NCBI GenBank assembly: GCA_007120675.1
Contig: SKNE01000269.1
Span: 1 to 5,281, forward strand
DNA from: Bacteroidales bacterium
Lineage (GTDB): Bacteria > Bacteroidota > Bacteroidia > Bacteroidales > UBA7960
Direction of reading: 5' to 3'
Length of the DNA stretch: 5,281 bases
In this document: in pieces, positions 1-5,281 of the stretch
How the letters are laid out: each line of letters starts with the position of its first letter
Numbering within the stretch: position 1 is the stretch's first letter
Notes under the pieces: model-generated
What the model was told of the DNA's origin: nothing
What the model saw: the letters and a program-made list of their open reading frames with translations, nothing else
The model's database searches: none
Program-made: the position numbers and the translations under genes

Positions 1-50
1 CCTTAACTAGTTTATGGGCAAAAAGCCCTCTATCATGGCGGACCCTTTAC

Positions 51-1409
51 TCAGTCCCTGTCCGGTATGAAGTTCACCATTTCAAACTGTGGCGGATCGC
101 CCGCGGCGGTGCATATGTATTCAGCCTGGGGGAAACGCCTGACCCAGTTATCGGCAAATGTCTGGAAGCCTACGTAGAAATGGACATCGATGCCGCCTAC
201 CTGGGGTGAGGCATCCGGGTATTTGTGCTGCAAAAGATAGATAAGGCCCTCTTCCTTGATGCGCCTGAGCATCTCCTCCATGACCGCTTCCGGTCCCTCC
301 GTTTCATAAATTTCACCCAGCTCAGGGTCGGCATACTCGCCGGATTCCAGCTTATCCAGCCGCCGTCCAATGATCCGGATATCAAAATTGGAATAAAAGG
401 CGCTGGCGCCGTAATAATAGGCAAAATCGTCGTAGGCGAACTCCTGCTGTCCCACGGGGTCTATACTTACCAGGTACATGTAGTCGCTGCTCACCATGTC
501 GAAAATCACCGTGGGGTCAAAGGCCCAGCCTTCATCGCCGAAAATGTATTGCTCCGTCCGTTCTTCCACGTAGGGCAGTGGCTCCCACAGGATGCCGTCA
601 AACACGTATTTGTCTGTTCGGTGAACAGTGGTGCTGCCGTCGAAATAGCGGTATCTAAGGACTTGTTCCCCGCCGATGGGTGTGAAAGGGAAATGGTTTT
701 TCAGGAAGACGGGCAGGTAATTTTCAGGTGGGTTGTCTTCGCTGAAATTATTGAACTGGGCGATGCTCCCACCAAAGAGGTCATAGTCGTCCGGGGTGAG
801 TTCATAGCCAATGTAGGGGATGTCTTCGCGTGTTTCCAGCAGGATCCACGCCTCGCCATCGTATTCGTACGTATCAACATTCAGCCAGGTGCTGCCTGCC
901 TCGGTAAAATTGTAAATGATGTTCACCTGGAAACCTTCGGATGGATCCGGGTATTCCCTTTCCAGCAGAAAGGGCACATTTTGCCAGGCGGGGTTATCGG
1001 GTGTGAAGCTGTTTCCCACGCCCAGGAAGGCGTAGTCATTGGCGGTGAGTTCGTACCCAAAACCGGCATCCCACCAGGTGGGGTGCAGCAGGAAGTGGTT
1101 AAAGGTGACCATGGCGCTGCTACCCAGGTTGAGGGTAACAAAATTCCTGGAGAGGATCTCAGGTATGTAATCCATGGCTGGCAAGCTGTCGTTAAAGGCT
1201 TTGTATTCTGCAATAAAGCCCCCGAAGCGGTTGTAATCCGAGTCCACCAGGGTGTATTCGATGTTTTCACTGTGGGGAGGGATGCCCGCGTCCATCTTCT
1301 CATAAAGGTCCTTGTTTGGATCGCAGGCTTTAAAGGCAAAGATGGCCAGCAACAGCAAGGGGTATATGGCTTGGAAATTTTTCATTGTTCTGAATGCTTT
1401 ATGGTTCAT
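51..1409 (-). CDS. Putative surface lipoprotein with repeated YxLxxxDY modules, function unknown
   Basis: A 452-residue protein that I cannot assign to a named family. It begins with a basic stretch and a hydrophobic core (about residues 11-26, PLLLLAIFAF) ending at Cys29, so a lipoprotein signal peptide is likely; FKAC is a loose lipobox of the kind tolerated in Bacteroidota. The charged stretch after it (DPNKDLYEKMD) could favour surface export, but this is weak. A motif YxLxxxDY recurs at residues 52, 119 and 202, with a diverged FDMVSSDY at 303, each opening a probably beta-rich module. The C-terminal part is different: an aromatic segment YYYGASAFYSNFDIR (331-345), an acidic helical stretch (about 365-390), and a final beta-rich segment (about 407-446). 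The only cysteines are Cys29 and Cys433. It follows the receptor gene by 43 bp, so co-transcription and a partner role at the outer membrane are inferred. Met9 (codon at 1383-1385) is an equally plausible start, giving the more typical leader MKNFQAIYP. Neither start has a clear Shine-Dalgarno sequence. Confidence 0.9.
   Translation of the reverse strand: MNHKAFRTMKNFQAIYPLLLLAIFAFKACDPNKDLYEKMDAGIPPHSENIEYTLVDSDYNRFGGFIAEYKAFNDSLPAMDYIPEILSRNFVTLNLGSSAMVTFNHFLLHPTWWDAGFGYELTANDYAFLGVGNSFTPDNPAWQNVPFLLEREYPDPSEGFQVNIIYNFTEAGSTWLNVDTYEYDGEAWILLETREDIPYIGYELTPDDYDLFGGSIAQFNNFSEDNPPENYLPVFLKNHFPFTPIGGEQVLRYRYFDGSTTVHRTDKYVFDGILWEPLPYVEERTEQYIFGDEGWAFDPTVIFDMVSSDYMYLVSIDPVGQQEFAYDDFAYYYGASAFYSNFDIRIIGRRLDKLESGEYADPELGEIYETEGPEAVMEEMLRRIKEEGLIYLLQHKYPDASPQVGGIDVHFYVGFQTFADNWVRRFPQAEYICTAAGDPPQFEMVNFIPDRD
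465..1256 (-). repeat. Diverged protein-level repeats inside the lipoprotein gene
   Basis: Four modules open with the pattern [YF]x[LM]xxxDY: YTLVDSDY (residue 52), YELTANDY (119), YELTPDDY (202) and FDMVSSDY (303). The first three continue with a similar order of features: a Phe/Gly-rich stretch, an Asn/Asp/Pro segment (DSLPAMDYIP, DNPAWQNVPF, DNPPENYLPVF), and an alternating hydrophobic strand (SAMVTFNHF, VNIIYNF, VLRYRYF). Modules 2 and 3 then share a D-[TK]-Y-x-[YF]-DG-x-x-W element (DTYEYDGEAW, DKYVFDGILW); a related QYIFGDEGW precedes module 4. Spacing is 67, 83 and 101 residues, so the copies are old and unequal. They are not visible as DNA repeats. The boundaries given are approximate. 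Confidence 0.65.
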
Positions 1410-1452
1410 ATTGTTGGTTCGTCATGAAAAATGGCGTCATGCGGCCACCCGG

Positions 1453-4026
1453 TTAAAACCTGATTCTAAGGGAGGTGGTCCATGATCTGCCCCAGCCATA
1501 GTAGACCAGGGCCGTGTCATAGTCGAATGAACGGCCATCCGTGGCGTCCCGTATCGCTTCCGTATTGAACACGTTGTTCACGTTCACAATGATGGTGGCA
1601 TTAAGGCCGGCCATTCGGAAGCGATAACGCATGTTCAGATCCATCAGCTGGTAGGAAGGCATCTGCCAGGAGTCGATGCCGCGGTTATCGATGTCGCCGC
1701 GGTCTTCCACATTGAAGTTGGCGAACAGGCGGTCGAAGTGGTTTGCGTCGAATCCGATGCGCAGGTTCTCCAGCACCTCGTAGCTTACCCCGATGGCAGC
1801 CGTAGTGAGCGCTGAGTTGCCCACGGTGAGTCCGCCGGCATACACCTCGATGCTGTCTATAAACACTTGGTTTTCATCATATATCTCGGCAATCAGGTCG
1901 TCCTGCCAGCCCCAGTCGCCCAGTGAAAACATGCCCCTCACCTCCAGTTTCCTGGTGGGCCTGAAGGTGAAGTCCATCTCAACCCCCTGGTGCAGGGCGT
2001 TCAGGCCGGTCATGTTGGCGATCACCCCCTGGCCAAGGTTTCTAACCAGCGCCCTGTCGAGCCATTCCGTGCGGTAAAGTATCACGTTGGCCGCCACGAT
2101 GGGGGTGCGCAAGCCGTATCCCACTTCGGTTGAGAATACCCGTTCGTGTCTGACCCCCTCGTTGATCACATTGGTGAATCCCACGAAGGCCCACCTGAAA
2201 AACGGGGCCCTGGTGAAGTAGCCAACATTGGCAAAGACGTTGTGATAGTCAGAGATATTGTAGTTGGCGCCGCCCTTCAGGCTCCATGCGCTGAAGTCGA
2301 TCCAGTCAGTGCGCTGCATGGGATCGTCATCCAGGTAAAGGAAGTAATCGGTGCGCCGGTACTGGGTATTGGACAAGGTGGCGGAGAGGAAGGCTGAGTA
2401 TTGGTCGGTGGTGTATTCAGCTTGGGCAAAAAGTCCGCCCCACATCACCTCACCCAGGTCATGGTAGCCGATCTTGTCCCCCTCTTTCAGCCTGGTGGAG
2501 GGATCCCGGTTGATGTCGTTAAAGTCCTGGTAGTGACTGCCGCCCAGCAGGCTGGTCACCTCCTGGAAGTGATAGCCGCGATAGTAGCGCAGGTCCACAC
2601 CCCCGGTGAACGTGTAGTTCAGGTATTCTGTTTGTGCGGTGGAGAGGATCCCGTACCAGTCGTGTTCATTCACGGCACGTCCGATGATGGCCCTGGATCC
2701 GGTGGGAGAGAGGGCATTGGCTGCCGCCACGGCGTCCAGGTCAAGCAGTCCCTCGGGGGTTAGCTTGGTGCTCTCCGTGGGCAGTCCCGTATTTCTGTCG
2801 TACTGCAGCCAGCCACTCTCAGGTCCCAGGGTGCGCCTTCCGCCCCCCGAAGAGATGGATACGTAAGCCGCGGTGGAGATGGTAGTGCTTGGAGTAAGGG
2901 ACCAGTAGTGGTTGAGTGAGATCTGTGGTTTGTGGTATTCGTTATGGGATAACGCATATCGCTCCCCGTTCCAGACCCCCATGGAGGGGTTGTAACGAAT
3001 TCCCAGTGGGTGATCACGGTAAGTTTGTATCAGCTGCCTGGGCCAGCGCTGGTTGTGCCACTGGGGTGCGCCGAAGGCCGTGAGTGACAGGGTGTGGTTG
3101 CGATTCACAATTTTGGAGACATTCAGGAAGTAGGACCATCCCTCAAAGTCCAGGCCATCGACAAATCCCTCACCGGTGCGCCGCCCTCCCAGCGCCGTCA
3201 CCGCCCATCCGTTATCCAGCAGTCCGGTGGACAAGCTGATTGACTCCTGGCGATACCCGTCGTGACCAATTGCGTAAAGGAGCGTCCCCCCCTTGTTGGC
3301 GTCGGTGGACTGGGTGATGATATTGATGGTGCCGCCCACCGAGCTGATGGCCAGCCTGGATGCACCCAGTCCACGCTGGACCTGCATGGTTTGCGTTACA
3401 TCTGACAGTCCCGCCCAGTTCGACCAGTAAACCCGGCCGTTCTCCATGTCATTGACGGGAACGCCATTGATCAACACCCCGATATTGTTGGAGTCAAAAC
3501 CGCGCATATTGATGCGGCCGTCGCCAAAACCACCCCCGTCGCGGGTGGCGTAAACACTGGGTGTGGATTGCAGGATCTGTGGAAACTCCTGCGTACCCAG
3601 GCGCTCCGTGATGGCCTCAGCTGAAATATTCGAGATGGCCACGGGGGTTTGCCTGTCGCGCGCAAAGGAAGAAACCACCATCACCTCCTGTAGTCCGATG
3701 GTGCTGATCTGCATGGTCAGGGTACCCATATCGGCGTCGGTCGATGCATCCACGGTGACCTGTTTATCCAGGTAGCCCATATAGGAGATGTTCACAGAAT
3801 ACACCCCGGCTTCTACGCTAACCTCGAATACGCCATCCACATTGGTTGTGGTACCGTATACCCTGCCGGTATCCATGTTGATCAGCTCCAGGAGGGCTGC
3901 CGGCAGGCGGTTCCCTTCTTCATCGGACACCACGCCACGTATGGTGGAAGCACTGAGCTGGTAGCTGCTGAAAAAAAGCATGGCCAGCAACAGCCACATA
4001 ATGGAAAACAATTTATTTGGTTTCAT
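1453..4026 (-). CDS. TonB-dependent outer-membrane receptor with carboxypeptidase-regulatory-like N-terminal domain
   Basis: An 857-residue outer-membrane receptor, expected to import a ligand across the outer membrane using TonB-ExbBD energy. Order of parts: signal peptide (about 1-27, MKPNKLFSIMWLLLAMLFF then a likely cut near QLSA-S); carboxypeptidase-D-regulatory-like beta domain (about 28-105, TIRGVVSDEEGNRLPAA, GVYSVNISYMGY); a TonB-box-like LQEVMVVSS (112-120); plug domain (about 119-240), including RINMRGFDSNNIGVLINGVP, the NDMENG and VYWSNWAGL stretch (192-207), and SSVGGTINIIT; then the beta-barrel to the end. The C-terminus is typical of the family: VNVNNVFNTEAIRD (814-827), YYGWGRSW, and a final Phe. 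I saw no cysteines, usual for barrels. Length is complete and the reading frame is intact. There is no SusC-length extension and no SusD gene beside it, so it is not a canonical polysaccharide-utilisation pair. The ligand cannot be read from sequence. Start at 4024-4026 gives a clean signal peptide; its upstream region is AT-rich without a Shine-Dalgarno sequence. Confidence 0.96.
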   Translation of the reverse strand: MKPNKLFSIMWLLLAMLFFSSYQLSASTIRGVVSDEEGNRLPAALLELINMDTGRVYGTTTNVDGVFEVSVEAGVYSVNISYMGYLDKQVTVDASTDADMGTLTMQISTIGLQEVMVVSSFARDRQTPVAISNISAEAITERLGTQEFPQILQSTPSVYATRDGGGFGDGRINMRGFDSNNIGVLINGVPVNDMENGRVYWSNWAGLSDVTQTMQVQRGLGASRLAISSVGGTINIITQSTDANKGGTLLYAIGHDGYRQESISLSTGLLDNGWAVTALGGRRTGEGFVDGLDFEGWSYFLNVSKIVNRNHTLSLTAFGAPQWHNQRWPRQLIQTYRDHPLGIRYNPSMGVWNGERYALSHNEYHKPQISLNHYWSLTPSTTISTAAYVSISSGGGRRTLGPESGWLQYDRNTGLPTESTKLTPEGLLDLDAVAAANALSPTGSRAIIGRAVNEHDWYGILSTAQTEYLNYTFTGGVDLRYYRGYHFQEVTSLLGGSHYQDFNDINRDPSTRLKEGDKIGYHDLGEVMWGGLFAQAEYTTDQYSAFLSATLSNTQYRRTDYFLYLDDDPMQRTDWIDFSAWSLKGGANYNISDYHNVFANVGYFTRAPFFRWAFVGFTNVINEGVRHERVFSTEVGYGLRTPIVAANVILYRTEWLDRALVRNLGQGVIANMTGLNALHQGVEMDFTFRPTRKLEVRGMFSLGDWGWQDDLIAEIYDENQVFIDSIEVYAGGLTVGNSALTTAAIGVSYEVLENLRIGFDANHFDRLFANFNVEDRGDIDNRGIDSWQMPSYQLMDLNMRYRFRMAGLNATIIVNVNNVFNTEAIRDATDGRSFDYDTALVYYGWGRSWTTSLRIRF

Positions 4027-4149
4027 GCGATAGTATTTACGATTTACAAATGAGGATTAATGAAAAAGGCCTGCATCGCCATAAAGGCGGGGGCGGTGAT
4101 CTGCACACCAAGCCCACGGCTGGTGTGCAGACCTTGCGCAAAAAATTGT
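4027..4149 (-). other. Intergenic gap before the receptor gene, with structured RNA potential
   Basis: This 123-bp gap separates the T9SS-exported protein from the receptor. Read on the transcribed minus strand it holds a palindrome TTGCGCAA (4134-4141), a strong hairpin (4100-4131), a short hairpin CGCC-TTTAT-GGCG (4077-4089), then TGCAGGCC directly followed by five T residues (4063-4075), and finally an AT-rich leader before the start codon. No match to the Bacteroidota promoter consensus (TTTG ... TAnnTTTG) is good enough to call. Whether the receptor has its own promoter here or is read through from upstream is open. Confidence 0.5.
4100..4131 (-). other. Perfect 11-bp inverted repeat (RNA hairpin) ahead of the receptor gene
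   Basis: Plus-strand arms TCTGCACACCA (4100-4110) and TGGTGTGCAGA (4121-4131) are perfectly complementary over 11 bp. Inside the 10-nt loop, GCC and GGC can pair as well, leaving one bulged A and a CAC tip, so the stem can reach about 14 bp. It lies about 20 nt past the stop codon of the upstream gene and about 75 nt before the receptor start. There is no T-run directly after it on either strand, so it is not a standard intrinsic terminator. A 3'-end stabiliser, an RNA processing or attenuation element, or a protein-binding palindrome are all possible. Confidence 0.6.
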
Positions 4150-5281
4150 TTAGCGGCTGATTTGCAGCTTCATGTTGTGCATTGATTCGCCGGTGGTCAC
4201 CTGTATGATATACAAGCCGGGACTGAAACCGCTCAAATGGATCGTGTGCTCGTGCGACATGCCCGTGCTTTCTTCCCTTATGAGTTGCCCGCCAAGATTG
4301 AAAATCCTCACGGTATCGATCTGCATTTCCCCGGCTCCGACGGTGAAGTGATTATTGGCCGGGTTTGGATAGATCACGATTTGTCCCGCTTCAGGCTCTA
4401 TGACCTGTATGGGCTCCGGATCCATGAAGTCGGACAGCATGCGAGGCAGCAGCCTGGTCACCTCGAAACGCTGGTGCAGGACGCCAATGATGTCCTTTGG
4501 CTCATCCGGTACCGGCTCCCCAAAGTAGTCGAGGGCTCCCTCGGCGTTGGGCGTGCGGATCACTCCATCCCCGGAGTCGTCGTATATTTCGTAGGACTGG
4601 TTGTGTGTGAAGGTTTCCGGATTGTCCTCATAGAGGTGCACGTTCCTGATCAGCACGAGCATCCCCTGCAGGTCTTCTGTCAGCTCCACCAGGGTCACCT
4701 CCAGTGGCTCTATTTCGTTATCGTGGGATGAAGGCGGACCGGGATCTTCCGTGGGCAGGAGCTGATACATATCCTGGAAGCCGCCGAAATTGCCTGTCAG
4801 GTTGGTGATGCCGTCGTAAAGCGCATATTCGGTCTCTATCACACCGGGTGCATCATCGATGAGCAGGGCGCCGGTGTCATCCTGGATATAGAACTGGTTT
4901 CTGTAGGCGAGCTGCAGGTGGGTGATCACCACCTCCCCGGTGATGCGGTACACAAGGTCTCCCATCTGCTGGTTAAGCAGTTCGGCGATATTGGCTACCT
5001 CTATGGCATCGGGAGCAAAGTCAACCATCACATCATCCACCCACCAGCGGTGAGCATAATCGCCCTGGTATACAAAGGCCAGGTAGACCACATGTCCCGC
5101 ATAGTCTGAAAGGTTCAGCAGGGCCTCCTGTGGATTGGTGATCCCGATGTTTTCGTCCGATTCATACAGCTCAACAAACTGTCCGTGAGCCGGATTTCCA
5201 CTGCCGGTGGACAACCAGAGGCCACTGTAGCCGTATTCGGTCATGAACTGGTTGCGCTCCATGAATGTGAGCAGGAGGCCC
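4150..5281 (-). CDS. T9SS-exported protein: choice-of-anchor J-like domain, OB-fold-like region, type A sorting domain (5' partial)
   Basis: The frame is open to the right edge (GLLLTF precedes the first Met in the window, at 5260-5262), so the signal peptide and most of the N-terminus are missing. Numbering from that Met, residues up to about 83 look like the end of a choice-of-anchor J / cleaved-adhesin-type beta-sandwich: YSGLWLSTGSG, LSDYAGHVVYLAFVYQGD and WWVDDVMVDF. Residues about 88-280 resemble the DUF5689-type OB-fold region of Bacteroidota secreted proteins: VANIAELLNQ, YRITGEVVI, QFYIQDDTGALLID, then a second block with YEIYDDSGDGVIRT and DIIGVLHQRFEVTRLLPR. Residues 295-370 are a T9SS type A sorting tail: IYPNPANNHF, VRIFNLGGQLI and LSGFSPGLYIIQV, ending in SR. 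The protein should pass the inner membrane by Sec, then the outer membrane by T9SS, with the tail removed and the product anchored or released. No catalytic motif is visible; binding or adhesion is more likely than enzyme activity, though a catalytic domain could lie in the missing part. The OB-fold family name is the least certain call. Confidence 0.9.
   Translation of the reverse strand, partial: GLLLTFMERNQFMTEYGYSGLWLSTGSGNPAHGQFVELYESDENIGITNPQEALLNLSDYAGHVVYLAFVYQGDYAHRWWVDDVMVDFAPDAIEVANIAELLNQQMGDLVYRITGEVVITHLQLAYRNQFYIQDDTGALLIDDAPGVIETEYALYDGITNLTGNFGGFQDMYQLLPTEDPGPPSSHDNEIEPLEVTLVELTEDLQGMLVLIRNVHLYEDNPETFTHNQSYEIYDDSGDGVIRTPNAEGALDYFGEPVPDEPKDIIGVLHQRFEVTRLLPRMLSDFMDPEPIQVIEPEAGQIVIYPNPANNHFTVGAGEMQIDTVRIFNLGGQLIREESTGMSHEHTIHLSGFSPGLYIIQVTTGESMHNMKLQISR

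Noticed and set aside
7..36. Nine-codon minus-strand reading frame after the lipoprotein gene, and a small GGGC-AAAAA-GCCC hairpin at 17-29
   Set aside because: The reading frame is too short to support. The hairpin has a 4-bp stem and no T-run following it on the minus strand, so it is not a credible terminator.
225..1427. A 400-codon open frame on the plus strand opposite the lipoprotein gene
   Set aside because: It runs in exact codon register with the minus-strand gene, so its stops would need TTA, CTA or TCA codons there; a gene that seldom uses these leaves the antisense frame open. The minus frame has a signal peptide, a lipobox and internal repeats, while the plus frame has no recognisable domain.
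1420..1441. Direct repeat CGTCATG (1420-1426 and 1435-1441) in the gap between receptor and lipoprotein genes
   Set aside because: Seven bases repeated once at 15-bp spacing in a 43-bp gap is easily chance, and it matches no known operator.
1793..3775. Several plus-strand open frames of 70-120 codons inside the receptor gene
   Set aside because: They lie wholly within a well-supported TonB-dependent receptor gene, show no domain or signal, and are explained by its codon composition.
1453..4026. Classification of the receptor as SusC of a polysaccharide-utilisation locus
   Set aside because: At 857 residues it is shorter than typical SusC proteins, and no SusD-like gene or glycan-active enzyme lies in the window.
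4040..4070. Possible Bacteroidota promoter (CATTTG near 4048-4053 on the minus strand) before the receptor gene
   Set aside because: Only the TTTG part of the -7 consensus TAnnTTTG is present, and no properly spaced -33 TTTG is found.
4063..4089. Short hairpin CGCC-TTTAT-GGCG followed by TTTTT as an intrinsic terminator
   Set aside because: The stem is only 4 bp and the T-run begins 9 nt after it, too far for a standard terminator on its own.
4237..5109. Plus-strand open frames of 164 and 63 codons opposite the T9SS protein gene
   Set aside because: They lie opposite recognisable sorting-domain and OB-fold-like coding sequence and have no features of their own.

Overview
The window looks like chromosomal DNA from a member of the Bacteroidota. 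The diagnostic signs are a C-terminal type IX secretion (T9SS type A) sorting domain, a TonB-dependent receptor with an N-terminal carboxypeptidase-D-regulatory-like domain, a surface-type lipoprotein, and start codons without a clear Shine-Dalgarno sequence. Base composition by eye is a little above half G+C, which is high for many Flavobacteriia. It would suit several Bacteroidales or other free-living lineages, but the genus cannot be read from this stretch.

There are three real genes, all on the minus strand, so transcription runs from the right edge to the left. First (4150-5281, 5' end outside the window) is a secreted protein: the end of a choice-of-anchor J / cleaved-adhesin-like domain, an OB-fold-like (DUF5689-type) region, and a T9SS type A sorting tail. 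A 123-bp gap (4027-4149) follows, containing a perfect 11-bp inverted repeat. Next is an 857-residue TonB-dependent outer-membrane receptor (1453-4026). After 43 bp comes a lipoprotein of about 450 residues (51-1409) with a repeated YxLxxxDY module. The last 50 bp (1-50) hold no gene and no convincing terminator.

The likely joint role is a cell-surface uptake or binding unit. The receptor would be the TonB-energised gate, the lipoprotein a candidate partner at the outer membrane, and the T9SS-exported protein a surface or secreted binding component. No SusD-like gene, enzyme or recognisable regulator lies in the window, so the ligand is unknown. The T9SS tail and the receptor architecture are well supported. 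The assignment of the three genes to one functional unit is inference from order, strand and spacing.

No RNA genes, insertion sequences, CRISPR arrays, prophage parts or integration sites were seen. The most interesting items are the unnamed repeat lipoprotein, the SusD-less three-gene layout, and the structured gap ahead of the receptor gene.
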